A stretch of 64,000 nt of DNA. Origin: an uncultured Emticicia sp. (GTDB taxonomy: Bacteria; Bacteroidota; Bacteroidia; Cytophagales; Spirosomataceae). Shown in pieces: positions 16,965 through 26,202 of this stretch. The notes under the pieces are model-generated. The model was not told the origin of the DNA. It did not search any database and saw only the letters and a list, made by a program, of their open reading frames with translations. Position numbers and translations under genes: made by a program. Within the stretch, counting starts at the first letter, position 1. Each line of letters starts with the position of its first letter. The DNA is taken from assembly GCF_937903345.1 (NCBI RefSeq), contig NZ_CALCZQ010000031.1, positions 62,001-126,000 of the forward strand, given 5' to 3'.

Positions 16965-17354
16965 TTAGTTAGAAGCCTTTAGTTTTGCTTCAATCGTTTG
17001 TTGTGTGTGCGGTACTGCTCTCAAACGCTCTTTTGGAATTAATTTTCCGGAATCACGACAAATGCCGTAAGTGCCATTTTTGATTCTGATTAAGGCTGCC
17101 TCTAACTGTTGGGCAAATTTTTGCAATCTTCCTGCCGACTGGCTTAATTGCTCTTTTTCGCTTACATCAGCACCATCTTCCATTAGCTTTGTGCTATTAG
17201 CGGTGTATTCTGTGCCATTATCATTTTTTCTACTCAATGTTTCTCTTATGAAATTCAGTTCGTTTCGAGTTGCCTCAAGTTTTTGAGTAATAATTGTCTC
17301 AAATTCCTTTAGTTCATCTTCTGAATAGCGGGTTTTTTCTTCAACTGCGGCCAT
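16965..17354 (-). CDS. TraR/DksA family regulator with degenerate zinc finger
   Basis: 129 residues from the ATG at 17354. DksA proteins enter the secondary channel of RNA polymerase and, often with ppGpp, tune initiation. There is an N-terminal coiled coil (YSEDELKEFETIITQKLEATRNEL; then EKEQLSQSAGRLQKFAQQLEAAL) and the zinc-finger region NGTYGICRDSGKLIPKERL. The region holds one cysteine where a canonical finger has four, as in other Bacteroidota forms I recall. A full promoter (17403-17432, minus strand) lies within the longer frame that would start at 17462, so 17354 is the start. It is divergent from glutamate dehydrogenase. Confidence 0.9.
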   Translation of the reverse strand: MAAVEEKTRYSEDELKEFETIITQKLEATRNELNFIRETLSRKNDNGTEYTANSTKLMEDGADVSEKEQLSQSAGRLQKFAQQLEAALIRIKNGTYGICRDSGKLIPKERLRAVPHTQQTIEAKLKASN

Positions 17355-17402
17355 AATTGTAAAGCAGTAAATGTTTATATTTGAGGTTTTTGAAAAATTC
17401 CA

Positions 17403-17432
17403 CAAATATAGTATTTTGATAGGGTGAAACAA
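17403..17432 (-). promoter_or_regulatory. promoter of the DksA-like gene
   Basis: On the minus strand TTG (17432-17430), exactly 19 bases, then TATATTTG (17410-17403): a full match to the Bacteroidota sigma-A consensus, about 50 bases before the ATG at 17354. Confidence 0.82.
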
Positions 17433-17660
17433 TATTCTTAAACGATTTCTTAAAATAACCAAAAAAAATTTGTTTAAAGATAATTTTAGAAAAGCAATAA
17501 ATTATTTGGTTTTGTCATAAAAGGCAAAATCATCACATGGTATATTTGCCAAATAAGCTGATAATAAATTAAGGTTAAATTTAACGATTTTAAGAAATAC
17601 TTTATTATTTCTAAGTTTGTACTGTGAAATTATCTTCACACACAAAATATTATTCTGTTT

Positions 17661-18938
17661 ATGACATATATAGAACCAGCTCCAATCAAGGATAAAGAGA
17701 ATCCGTTGGAATCAATGATGCAACGATTTGATGCTGCCGTGAAGATTCTCGGTATTAGCGATGAAATGTATTATATTTTGAAAGTACCTGCTCGTCAAGT
17801 GACAGTAGGTTTGCCCGTAACAATGGATAACGGTCAAATTAAGGTTTTTGAAGGCTACCGAGTAATTCACTCAACGATTTTGGGGCCGAGTAAAGGCGGT
17901 ATTCGCTTCGACCCAGCTGTCAATATTGATGAAGTAAGAGCCTTAGCGGCTTGGATGACTTGGAAATGTGCAGTTGTAGATATTCCTTACGGTGGTGCAA
18001 AAGGCGGAATTGCCTGTAATCCACGGGAAATGTCAGTAGGAGAAATAGAGCGTTTAATGCGTGCCTATACAATTTCTATGCTTGATATTTTTGGGCCAGA
18101 TAAAGACATCCCCGCCCCAGATATGGGTACAGGCCCACGTGAAATGGCTTGGTTGATGGATGAATATTCAAAAGCAAAAGGAATGACCGTTAATGCAGTT
18201 GTAACTGGCAAGCCATTGGTTTTGGGTGGTTCGTTGGGTCGTACGGAAGCAACTGGTCGTGGTGTAATGGTTTCGGCTTTGGCTGGTATGGAAAAATTAC
18301 GATTGAATCCTTATCGTGCAACGGCGGCTGTGCAAGGTTTTGGTAATGTCGGTTCGTGGGGTGCAAAACTTTTGCAAGAAAAAGGAGTAACGATTTGCGG
18401 TTTGAGCGATATTTCGGGGGCGTACTACAATCAAAGAGGAATTGATGTAGAAAAAGCGATAGCTTTCCGAAATGCCAATAACGGTACGCTCGAAGGTTTT
18501 AAAGATGCTGAATTGATTTCAAACGAAGAACTTTTGGCTCTCAATGTTGATGTATTAGTTCCTGCGGCGAAGGAAGACGTAATTACGCACGAAAATGCGG
18601 GTAGTATTCAAGCGAAACTTATCGTAGAAGGTGCAAATGGCCCTACTTCGGCCAGTGCTGATGATCTTATTAATCAAAAAGGAATCATGGTTGTGCCAGA
18701 TATTTTGGCAAATGCGGGTGGTGTAACGGTTTCGTATTTTGAATGGGTACAAAACCGTATTGGTTACAAATGGGCTTTAGACCGAATTAACCGTCGTTCA
18801 GATCGTATGATGAAAGATGCTTTTGATAATGTATTTGAAACATCACAAAAATATGGTGTTTCACTACGTTTGGCGGCCTACATTGTGGCCATTGATAAAG
18901 TAGCAAGTACGTATAAGTTTAGAGGGGGTTACGGTTGA
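17661..18938 (+). CDS. gdhA: Glu/Leu/Phe/Val dehydrogenase (glutamate dehydrogenase)
   Basis: 425 residues. It interconverts glutamate and 2-oxoglutarate plus ammonia, in the cytoplasm. The active-site segment VDIPYGGAKGGI (about 107-118), the second substrate-binding stretch PAPDMGTGPREMAWLMDEY, and the Rossmann motif VQGFGNVGSWGA are intact, as is ANAGGVTVSYFEWVQN. Its length and the PYGGAKGGI form fit the Bacteroidota NAD(P)-linked hexameric enzymes. The preference for NAD or NADP cannot be read with confidence. TAAGTTTG at 17612-17619 may be the -7 box, though no TTG lies at the right distance. It is divergent from the DksA-like gene and followed by a terminator. Confidence 0.93.
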   Translation: MTYIEPAPIKDKENPLESMMQRFDAAVKILGISDEMYYILKVPARQVTVGLPVTMDNGQIKVFEGYRVIHSTILGPSKGGIRFDPAVNIDEVRALAAWMTWKCAVVDIPYGGAKGGIACNPREMSVGEIERLMRAYTISMLDIFGPDKDIPAPDMGTGPREMAWLMDEYSKAKGMTVNAVVTGKPLVLGGSLGRTEATGRGVMVSALAGMEKLRLNPYRATAAVQGFGNVGSWGAKLLQEKGVTICGLSDISGAYYNQRGIDVEKAIAFRNANNGTLEGFKDAELISNEELLALNVDVLVPAAKEDVITHENAGSIQAKLIVEGANGPTSASADDLINQKGIMVVPDILANAGGVTVSYFEWVQNRIGYKWALDRINRRSDRMMKDAFDNVFETSQKYGVSLRLAAYIVAIDKVASTYKFRGGYG

Positions 18939-18989
18939 ACCTCGAAAAAAACTATCATTTTTCTAATGCTCGACTATATTTGAAATTGA

Positions 18990-19022
18990 AACCTGTAAGG
19001 TCTTTTTCTGACCTTGCAGGTT
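18990..19022 (+). terminator. terminator after glutamate dehydrogenase (AACCTGTAAGGTC type)
   Basis: AACCTGTAAGGTC pairs with GACCTTGCAGGTT (one mismatch), followed by TTTTCTTTG. A near copy lies at 39259-39290, so this terminator also belongs to a repeat family. Confidence 0.85.
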
Positions 19023-19095
19023 TTCTTTGTTAATAGATAAAATTTTTGTCATTAAAATCATATTCGTTTGTAGCTTTGTAAAAAATGAAAAAAAA

Positions 19096-19683
19096 ATGAA
19101 AAAAAACCTTTCAGTACTTTTAATACTTTTAAATATATCTTGTACTTTTGAACGTTTGGAAAATACTTCTCAAATTGTTGACCAAATGGACGATTATAAA
19201 GTAAAGCGAGTATCGGCCACGCAAATTGCTTATCAAGTAGAGGAAATGGGAGCAGAGATTTCAAAGGCGTTGACGGCGGATTTTGCGATTCAAATGAAAA
19301 ATGTTAATTCTGCACGAGGAGAAGAACTTTGTAAGTTGAAAAACATGGAACTTATCGACTCATTATCAGAAAGATATGATTTGAAAGTCAGGCTTTTGGG
19401 ACAGCCAGATATTGCTAGTAATAAGCAACTTTATGTAAAAGAAAAAGAAGTTTTGGAAGCTTATGCCGATAATGCCTCCAAAAATCTTGAAATGAGTGAT
19501 AATATCCAGAAAATCGGGGATTCGCTTTTTGTTTATACTTCGCCAATTCCATATAAAAATGGTGTTGGAAAATTATGCTTTGCTGATGATTCTGGCTTCG
19601 CGATTTGGAGTATTATTCTGAAAAAATCTGAAGTTATTAAATCAATCAATGTGAAAGCTTTGAGAAAAAAGAATATAAAATAG
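19096..19683 (+). CDS. putative lipoprotein or secreted protein, DUF3365-like (tentative)
   Basis: 195 residues from the ATG at 19096 (MKKNLSVLLILLNISC), with a hydrophobic leader ending in a cysteine, though the box (NISC) is not ideal. The rest has a long helical region (ATQIAYQVEEMGAEISKAL), ELCKLKNMELIDSLSERYDLKVRLLG, and an end with SLFVYTSPIPYKNGVGKLCFADDSG. The order of these parts recalls the DUF3365/Tll0287-like sensor domain, but the CxxCH heme motif is missing, so the match is weak. The longer frame starts from a TTG at 19027 within poor context. It is alone between two terminators. Function unknown. Confidence 0.6.
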   Translation: MKKNLSVLLILLNISCTFERLENTSQIVDQMDDYKVKRVSATQIAYQVEEMGAEISKALTADFAIQMKNVNSARGEELCKLKNMELIDSLSERYDLKVRLLGQPDIASNKQLYVKEKEVLEAYADNASKNLEMSDNIQKIGDSLFVYTSPIPYKNGVGKLCFADDSGFAIWSIILKKSEVIKSINVKALRKKNIK

Positions 19684-19765
19684 TGGGTCAAGGTTGTCCG
19701 TAACCGCTACGGCGGACCGTTCCGATTCAACTTGTCTAAAGCGTAGAATAAGAGTATTTAAAAGT

Positions 19766-19795
19766 AAAAGGGTGAGATTTCGGTCTCACCCTTTT
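19766..19795. terminator. bidirectional terminator
   Basis: AAAAGGGTGAGA (19766-19777) and TCTCACCCTTTT (19784-19795) form a perfect 12-bp stem with the loop TTTCGG, between convergent genes (lipoprotein-like gene and nadA). A GC-rich imperfect hairpin (about 19690-19735) lies just before it. Confidence 0.9.
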
Positions 19796-19839
19796 ATTAT
19801 TTACAAGATTATTTGCAAAGTGTAACTTCGGTCCACAAA

Positions 19840-20814
19840 TCAAAGTCCAAATTTCGTAGAAAGCTCTAACATTCTCTCGATTGGTTTACGAGCATCAGTC
19901 AACATTTTAGCTGGAAGAATTATTTCTGGCGTTTCATCTCTTAAACACAAATATAGTTTTTCGAGCGTATTGAGCTTCATGTGCGGACAATCAGAGCAAG
20001 CCTTGCACGCATGACCATTTTTTGAAGTTGGTGCTACATAAAATTTCTTCTCAGGAGCAGATTTACGCATTTGGTGCAAAATTCCCGACTCAGTAGCTAC
20101 AATAAATTCTCGCTGTGGACTATTAATAACATGTTTCAAAAGTCCAGTTGTTGATCCAATGTAATCAGCTAATTTTAAAACCGATTCTTCACTTTCTGGG
20201 TGAGCCACCACTTCAGCATTTGGATGTTTGGCTTTCAAGTCTGTAATCATTTTTCCCGAAAAAGTCTCATGAACCATACATGCACCGTCCCAAAGTAGCA
20301 TGGGGCGGCCTTCTGCATTTCGACCAGTTACACGATTGATGTAGCCACCCAAGTTTTTATCGGGAGCAAAAATTATCTTTTGGTCTTTCGGGAAGCTTTC
20401 AACGATTTTTACAGCATTACTACTCGTGCAAACCACATCTGTAAGTGTTTTTAGTTCTGCTGAACAGTTTACATAAGAAATAACAATATGGTCAGGGTGC
20501 TTGTCTTTGAAAGCTTTGAACTCTGCATAAGGAGCAGATTCTTCAAGCGAACAACCTGCATTGAAATCTGGTAAAACTACTTTTTTATTTGGCGAAAGTA
20601 TCTTGGCAGTTTCTGCCATGAAACGAACTCCCGCAAATACAATCATATCAGCATCGGTTTTGGCTGCTTGCTGCGAAAGTCCCAAACTATCTCCAATATA
20701 ATCGGCAATGTCTTGAATCTCGGCAATTTGGTAATAGTGAACCAATAAAACCGCATTTTTTTCTTTCTTTAACCGTGCGATTTCGGCAACATAATCAATT
20801 TTTTCAGCGACCAT
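19840..20814 (-). CDS. nadA: quinolinate synthase
   Basis: 324 residues. NadA condenses iminoaspartate with dihydroxyacetone phosphate to form quinolinate in NAD synthesis, using a [4Fe-4S] cluster. The three triose-like repeats show in NAVLLVHYYQIAEIQDIADYIGDS, VFAGVRFMAETAKIL and the later MLWDGACMVHETFSG; the cysteines are in NAGCSLEESAP, VVCTSSNAVK and the cysteine-rich HACKACSDCPHMKLN. Family assignment is firm. Partners nadB and nadC are outside the window. A short hairpin-rich stretch separates it from the next gene on the same strand. Confidence 0.96.
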   Translation of the reverse strand: MVAEKIDYVAEIARLKKEKNAVLLVHYYQIAEIQDIADYIGDSLGLSQQAAKTDADMIVFAGVRFMAETAKILSPNKKVVLPDFNAGCSLEESAPYAEFKAFKDKHPDHIVISYVNCSAELKTLTDVVCTSSNAVKIVESFPKDQKIIFAPDKNLGGYINRVTGRNAEGRPMLLWDGACMVHETFSGKMITDLKAKHPNAEVVAHPESEESVLKLADYIGSTTGLLKHVINSPQREFIVATESGILHQMRKSAPEKKFYVAPTSKNGHACKACSDCPHMKLNTLEKLYLCLRDETPEIILPAKMLTDARKPIERMLELSTKFGL

Positions 20815-20967
20815 CTAAACTATGATTTATCAGATTTTTATGATTGTTTTTGATTTTTTGAAATGAAATCTATTTGTTTTCTTGTAAAAACGAGTGAAAA
20901 ACATAAATAATTAACATTTCTGTAAACTGTTAAGCGGAACGCCGCCCGCTATCGACTGTTGCTTTTT

Positions 20968-21897
20968 TTATTTACAGGCAAACTCCCATGTTTTGTACAT
21001 ATTTACAGTTCCGAGTTTGTCTAAATATGATTCTTTGATTTTATTTCCTTTTAAATCATATTCAAATGTACGCACACTTATGATTTGATTGTTATAGAAA
21101 TAATTTTCTTTTGTCATATTTCCAATTGTATCGTATTCGTATGTAAAATAATAGTCAATTTGTCCTTTCCCGTTTAATCGAGTTTTTTGAATTAGTTTAC
21201 CCGTTGGGTCGTATTCATGCTTTGTTTCAGCAAAAACCACATTATTTCTTAAGGTTTTATCTCTTGTCAAATTTCCTGTAGCATCATACTCAAAATCGGT
21301 TTGAGTTGTAATTTTATCTGTTGCATCGAAATGTACATCTTGGGAGAGTTTTCCTTGAATAGAATAAGTTTTGGCATCCGACAACAAAATTTTCCCTTTT
21401 GTGTCTTTTATTTCTTTTTTTAGAAGTTGTCCCTTGGCGTTGGTGCTAGTAATTTCTCGAAATGTTTCGGTTTTTCCATCTTCGGCATAAAAAACTTTTG
21501 TTCTTTGAGTACCGTTTAATGAGGATGTATTGACCGCAAGAAGATTTACACCTGTACTGGCCGACTCTTGCAAGAGTTGACCCGCAGCATCAAATGCTTT
21601 TTTAATGACTTTCTTTACTTCATTGTTTCGTTTGTAAGTAATTACCGTATTGTTTCCCGCCAAATCATATTCGTAAGCGTATTCTTCGGTATAATTTCCT
21701 GTATTTTTACTTGAAAAATTACTTGTTTGTTTTAGAATTTGCCCTTGTGAATTATATGTTTTTGTGAACTCTTGCTCTTTCACGCCTTGACGAAAAAACG
21801 AATAACTGGTTTCTGGACATTTGCCAACGGCTTGTAAATCAACTTGTGCGGTTGCAAGAAAAGGAATAAATCCTAAAACTATTTTGATGAATTTCAT
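20968..21897 (-). CDS. secreted YD-repeat-like (RHS-like) protein
   Basis: 309 residues. A signal peptide (MKFIKIVLGFIPFLATAQ) is followed by at least six repeats of the YD type: YEYDLAGNNTVITYK, FEYDATGNLTRDKTL, HEYDPTGKLIQKTRL, YEYDTIGNMTKENYF and FEYDLKGNKIKESYL. Such repeats fold into stacked beta hairpins, as in RHS and teneurin shells, but this protein is too short for a toxin delivery shell and has no core or toxin domain. It is probably a single-copy surface or periplasmic protein. A hairpin GCGATT-GGTCG-AATCGC at 21918-21934 is in its 5' leader. Function unknown. Confidence 0.8.
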   Translation of the reverse strand: MKFIKIVLGFIPFLATAQVDLQAVGKCPETSYSFFRQGVKEQEFTKTYNSQGQILKQTSNFSSKNTGNYTEEYAYEYDLAGNNTVITYKRNNEVKKVIKKAFDAAGQLLQESASTGVNLLAVNTSSLNGTQRTKVFYAEDGKTETFREITSTNAKGQLLKKEIKDTKGKILLSDAKTYSIQGKLSQDVHFDATDKITTQTDFEYDATGNLTRDKTLRNNVVFAETKHEYDPTGKLIQKTRLNGKGQIDYYFTYEYDTIGNMTKENYFYNNQIISVRTFEYDLKGNKIKESYLDKLGTVNMYKTWEFACK

Positions 21898-22103
21898 GTC
21901 TATTTGAATATTATGGAGCGATTGGTCGAATCGCAGTTCTAAATCAGACCCAAAAGAAATTTTACCTTTATTTATACAAAATTACTATTTTTAGTACAAA
22001 CATTATAATTGAATATTATTCAACGGCAAAGATTATATTATTTAGACATAAATTAAAGAAATACGTAACACAAATTTTAATGATAAGGATGACAACAAAT
22101 TTT

Positions 22104-23687
22104 ATGAAACACGCTTTTTTGATAGTTTTTATGGGTATAATTGGTTTAGGCTGTGGCGATACCGTAACAAAAAAGGAATATAAGTCGCCCGATGAAGCGT
22201 ATGGCGAACTTTTTAGGGAAATACAATTAAAAGCAGTTTTTGCGGATTCAAAAACTTTTCCTGATTGTGTGCCTAAGATAAAGGCAGAGGAGATTTTGAA
22301 GAAATACGAAGTGCAGAAAAAATCAAAAAAATTCGATTTGAGAAAATTTGTGCTGGAGAATTTCACAATGCCTTCAAACGGAAATAGTAATTATGTGGGT
22401 AATCCAAAAAATACAGCAGAGCAGCATATCAATGAATTATGGTTGGTTTTGACTCGAAAACCCAAAGATATTGGAGGAACGCTTGTGCCTTTATTAAAGC
22501 CTCATGTGGTGCCGGATGGCAGATTTAGTGAAGTGAATTATTGGGATAGTTATTTTACGATGTTGGGTTTGCAAGTATCGGGAAAAGACTCTTTAATGTC
22601 AAATACGGTTTTGAATTTCGCTCAATTGATTCAAGATTTTGGACATATTCCAAGTGGAAATCGCAGTTATTATTTCAGCCGTTCGCAGCCGCCATTTTTT
22701 ACTTCGATGGTAAAGCTTTTGTCTGAAATGAAAGGGTATGAAGATAAATTGGCACAAACATTACCGCAAATTCAGCGAGAATACCAGTATTGGATGGCTG
22801 TTGAAAATGGTGGAGAAGATGCTCAAAAGCAAAATGAAGCACGTAAAAAAGGCGATAAAGCCTATCGAAAAACAGTTTTTATTGGTAAAAATGATATGCT
22901 TAACCGCTATTATGATGAAAAAGATACCCCTCGCCCCGAAGCCTACAAAGAAGATATACTAATTGCTAATAAATCAGGCAAAAAAGTAAATCAAGTATAT
23001 CGAGATTTGCGTTCAGGAGCTGAATCGGGTTGGTGTTTTTCGAGCCGTTGGCTGCGTGATGGACAAAACCTTTCAACCATACATACTACCGATATTCTAC
23101 CTGTTGATTTGAATGCTATACTTTATGATATGGAAATGACACTTTCAGGCATTTATAAAGCTAAAAATGAACCAGAATATGCAAAAAATTTAGAGCAATT
23201 GGCTAATAAAAGGAGAGCGATTTTTGATAAATATTTTTGGAATGAAGCCGCAGGTTTTTATTTTGATTATGATTTTGTAGCAGGAAAACAAACCGAAGTT
23301 TATTCTTTAGCAGCAGTTTATCCCTTGTTTTTCAAACTTAGCACCCCAGTACAGGCCGAAAAAGTTGCTAAAGTTTTAGAAACTAAGTTTTTGCAAGTAG
23401 GCGGTTTAATGACGACACTCAACCAAACAAGTCAGCAATGGGATGGGGCAAATGGTTTTGCTCCTTTGCAATATTTGGCTATTCAAGGATTAAGAAATTA
23501 TGGTTTTAATGATTTAGCCAATAAAATTAAACAAAACTGGGTTGCAAATAACCTCAGAGTTTATAGAGCTTCTGGACAAATGCTTAAACAATATAATGTT
23601 TCTAATTTGTCAACTGGAGAATATCCTCGCCAAGATGGTTTTGGTTGGACGAATGGGGTTTTGCTCAAATTGCTTTCTGAGAAGTAG
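22104..23687 (+). CDS. treF: alpha,alpha-trehalase (GH37), lipoprotein
   Basis: Starting at the ATG 22104 the product has a lipoprotein signal (MKHAFLIVFMGIIGLGC), so it acts in the periplasm or at the outer membrane. GH37 trehalases cut trehalose into two glucoses. Signature 1 appears as VPDGRFSEVNYWDSYFTM and signature 2 as QQWDGANGFAPLQYL; the end QDGFGWTNGVLLKLL is typical. Alternative starts lie at 22080 and 22089; the inner one gives the best signal peptide. It has no sugar-transporter neighbour. The symbol is by family; its secreted form is functionally closer to TreA. Confidence 0.92.
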   Translation: MKHAFLIVFMGIIGLGCGDTVTKKEYKSPDEAYGELFREIQLKAVFADSKTFPDCVPKIKAEEILKKYEVQKKSKKFDLRKFVLENFTMPSNGNSNYVGNPKNTAEQHINELWLVLTRKPKDIGGTLVPLLKPHVVPDGRFSEVNYWDSYFTMLGLQVSGKDSLMSNTVLNFAQLIQDFGHIPSGNRSYYFSRSQPPFFTSMVKLLSEMKGYEDKLAQTLPQIQREYQYWMAVENGGEDAQKQNEARKKGDKAYRKTVFIGKNDMLNRYYDEKDTPRPEAYKEDILIANKSGKKVNQVYRDLRSGAESGWCFSSRWLRDGQNLSTIHTTDILPVDLNAILYDMEMTLSGIYKAKNEPEYAKNLEQLANKRRAIFDKYFWNEAAGFYFDYDFVAGKQTEVYSLAAVYPLFFKLSTPVQAEKVAKVLETKFLQVGGLMTTLNQTSQQWDGANGFAPLQYLAIQGLRNYGFNDLANKIKQNWVANNLRVYRASGQMLKQYNVSNLSTGEYPRQDGFGWTNGVLLKLLSEK

Positions 23688-23781
23688 GGAACTGTTTACC
23701 ACGGAGATACGGATAATACGAAGAAACGCAGAGCAGATTCTCAGTGAAAATCAGTGTAATCCGTCCGTATATGGTAAAAAA

Positions 23782-24159
23782 CTACTTCACCCCAGCATTA
23801 GCCAAATCCTTATATCCGCCACCTGTTAGGTTATAAATGTACTTAAACCCAGCTTGTTGTAAAATTGGAGCTGCTTTGCTACTGCGTCCGCCTGCTGCAC
23901 AATAAATAAAAACAGGTTTGTTTTTATCTAATTTTTCGATTTGTTGCTTGAAAGCGACATCATTGAAGTTGATACAATTAGAAGAGGCAATTTTGCCAGC
24001 TTTCCACTCTTCGGGTGTACGTACATCAAGTAATTGGGCATTTTTTGTGGTTATTGCCTTAGCAATAAATTCTTGTGCTGTAAGGTTGGTTATTTGGGCT
24101 TTTAAAATGCCGAACGAGCTAATAAATAAAATGATCAGCAACGAATATGTGGCTTTCAT
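23782..24159 (-). CDS. rhodanese-like domain protein, secreted
   Basis: 125 residues from the ATG at 24159: a signal peptide (MKATYSLLIILFISSFGILKAQ), then one rhodanese domain (LLDVRTPEEWKAGKI, VFIYCAAGGRSSKAA). The active cysteine is in the loop CAAGGRS, which has the usual length of a sulfurtransferase loop. It would carry persulfide sulfur or scavenge thiols in the periplasm. The longest frame starts at 24237 without a signal. It is convergent with trehalase; the 94 bp between holds a degenerate ACCACGGAGATACGG-type fragment. Confidence 0.9.
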   Translation of the reverse strand: MKATYSLLIILFISSFGILKAQITNLTAQEFIAKAITTKNAQLLDVRTPEEWKAGKIASSNCINFNDVAFKQQIEKLDKNKPVFIYCAAGGRSSKAAPILQQAGFKYIYNLTGGGYKDLANAGVK

Positions 24160-24217
24160 AGGTGGTTTATAGATTGAGTTAATACTAATCAAAAGTAATG
24201 AAATAATACCATTGTAC

Positions 24218-24249
24218 AAAAAAAGAGCAGAAACCATTGGCTTCTGCTC
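24218..24249 (-). terminator. terminator of the OmpA-family gene
   Basis: GAGCAGAA (24225-24232) and TTCTGCTC (24242-24249) form a perfect 8-bp stem; on the minus strand a run of seven T follows (24224-24218). Confidence 0.88.
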
Positions 24250-24282
24250 CTTCTTTATCTTAACAATTTGAAAAACTGTCTT

Positions 24283-26040
24283 TTATCTCAATTGGAATTG
24301 TACACGAGTAGTAGATTTTTTACCATCTGGTGTAGTATAATCTGTACTTGGATCTTCATCTCCTTGACCTTCATAAGTCATACGAGCTTTGCTAATGCAT
24401 TTTTTCTTCAAGAAATAAGCATAAATTGCACAAGCACGAAGTTTAGCCGATCGAAGATTTGTTGCTGAACTTGAACCATCGTTGAATGCTGAGATGTGTA
24501 AGATACTATCTGGACATCTTTGCAATAACGAACAAACTCTGTCAAGTTTTTTGTATGAAGCCGGTTTCAATTTATTTGTCCCACTATAAAATTCGATTCC
24601 TTGAGCAGCGAACGTCAATTCATCCAATTCTGATTGAGATATCTCACAACCACTTGCAGTTTTATAGCCTTTTGGAACTAGTTGACCATTTACATATCCT
24701 TCTGGGCAACCATCGTTTGATGCTAAACCGGCTAAATCTGGACATTTGTCTTGAGCATCAGCTACACCATCTTTATCGCGGTCAGGGCAACCTTTTGCCG
24801 AAGCAGCACCTTTGATCGTTGGACAAGCATCGTCTTTATCAGCTATACCGTCGCCGTCAGTATCAGGACAACCATTCAATGAAGCAGGACCAGCTTCGTT
24901 AGGGCAAGCATCATCTTTATCAGCGATACCATCACCATCTGTATCAGGGCAGCCTTTCAATGCTTTCACACCGGCAACATCTGGACAGGCATCGTCTTTG
25001 TCAGCAACACCGTCTTTGTCACGGTCAGGACAGCCTTTCAATGCTACTGTACCAACTTGTGTTGGACATTCGTCATCTTTATCAGCGATTCCATCACCAT
25101 CAGTATCTGGACAACCTTTTAAAGCCATCGGACCGGCTTGTGTCGGGCAAGCATCATCTTTATCGGGAATACCATCACCGTCCGTGTCAGGGCATCCTTG
25201 GAATTTACGTAAACCTTTTTCAGAAATGCAGGCATCACAACGGTCAACAATACCATCTTTATCTCCATCTTTATCTCCAAAGCGATACGATCCGAGTAAA
25301 TTAGCTACTAAATAACCATCGTTATATGATTTTCCATTTGGCTCGAAAGCTGTACCTGTTCCAAGAGCAGTTGTTGAAATTTTTGTTCCATCTAAATAAT
25401 CAGAGAAAGCATAACGATAGCCAACTTCGGCACCGATAGTAAATCTTTCAGCAGCATTGAATTTTAAACCAACACCAAAAGGAAGAATCAAAGAAGCTTT
25501 TTTCAAGTTTGCTTGGTCTTGGTCAAACAAACGAGCTATAACATATTTACGGGGGTCATCATTCTGTAAAGCTGCGTTTTGTGCAACGACTGTTGGATTT
25601 GTGAACGCCGAACCTATACCACCGAAGAGGTAAGGAGAAAGAGTTTTGCGGAATGTTCCGTCACAAGTATATCTTCTTTCTTTTAAAGGATAGAATTCAC
25701 CTAATAAAGATAATTCAGTTAATGGTGATTCAAACTTCAAACGACGATAGTTCCATCGGCCGTCTGGTTGGTCAAGGTCATTTCCTGCCAATCGTCCAAA
25801 CAATAATTGGGCACGCAATGCAAAATAGTCATTAATATGACGACGAACAAAGGCACCGATCATAATGCTGTTTGCCGAAGCGTACGGTTTGCTACAGTGC
25901 ATATCACCAAAATACTGATTGACACCAAGTGGAATACCCACTTCCCACTTATAAGGCTTACATACCTTACAAGAATCTTGTGCCTGAGTTGTTAGCGATA
26001 ATAAAAATAACGCTACAAAAAGGAATGTTACCTTTTTCAT
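24283..26040 (-). CDS. OmpA-family outer membrane protein with thrombospondin type 3 repeats
   Basis: 585 residues. A signal peptide (ends TTQAQ) leads to an N-terminal outer-membrane beta-barrel of about 240 residues. Then come seven calcium-binding thrombospondin type 3 repeats (DTDGDGIADKDDACP and variants, about 255-445), and a C-terminal OmpA-like peptidoglycan-binding domain (GIEFYSGTNKLKPASYKKLD, then LRSAKLRACAIYAYFLKKK). It joins the outer membrane to the cell wall. The repeat units are near 81 bp and strongly alike. It has its own terminator. The overlapping plus-strand open frames across the repeats are a by-product of that periodicity. Confidence 0.93.
   Translation of the reverse strand: MKKVTFLFVALFLLSLTTQAQDSCKVCKPYKWEVGIPLGVNQYFGDMHCSKPYASANSIMIGAFVRRHINDYFALRAQLLFGRLAGNDLDQPDGRWNYRRLKFESPLTELSLLGEFYPLKERRYTCDGTFRKTLSPYLFGGIGSAFTNPTVVAQNAALQNDDPRKYVIARLFDQDQANLKKASLILPFGVGLKFNAAERFTIGAEVGYRYAFSDYLDGTKISTTALGTGTAFEPNGKSYNDGYLVANLLGSYRFGDKDGDKDGIVDRCDACISEKGLRKFQGCPDTDGDGIPDKDDACPTQAGPMALKGCPDTDGDGIADKDDECPTQVGTVALKGCPDRDKDGVADKDDACPDVAGVKALKGCPDTDGDGIADKDDACPNEAGPASLNGCPDTDGDGIADKDDACPTIKGAASAKGCPDRDKDGVADAQDKCPDLAGLASNDGCPEGYVNGQLVPKGYKTASGCEISQSELDELTFAAQGIEFYSGTNKLKPASYKKLDRVCSLLQRCPDSILHISAFNDGSSSATNLRSAKLRACAIYAYFLKKKCISKARMTYEGQGDEDPSTDYTTPDGKKSTTRVQFQLR
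24703..25279 (-). repeat. tandem 81-bp repeats encoding TSP type 3 units
   Basis: Seven units of about 27 residues, each with a D-x-D-x-D-G-x-x-D calcium-binding loop and CP spacer. Two forms alternate (DTDGDGIADKDD and DRDKDGVADKDD). The repetitiveness makes unit gain or loss by recombination likely and may trouble short-read assembly. Confidence 0.9.
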
Positions 26041-26202
26041 GTTGGGGAAATTTTATTGTTTACTTCTAAGAAATATATCAAATTGGACTAAATAACATAA
26101 TTTAAGTCACAATTTAAACTAAATATTTAGCAAAGGAAAAAAAAATTGTTAGAAATTTCTAAAAAAAACTACATTATTTTGCCAAAAATGATTAATCGGC
26201 AA

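Noticed and set aside
17355..17462. Longer N-terminus of the DksA-like gene
   Set aside because: A full promoter lies inside this stretch.
24812..25315. Plus-strand open frames of up to 167 codons opposite the OmpA gene
   Set aside because: They are made by the 81-bp periodicity of the TSP3 repeats on the minus strand; the translation is a low-complexity copy of that repeat.
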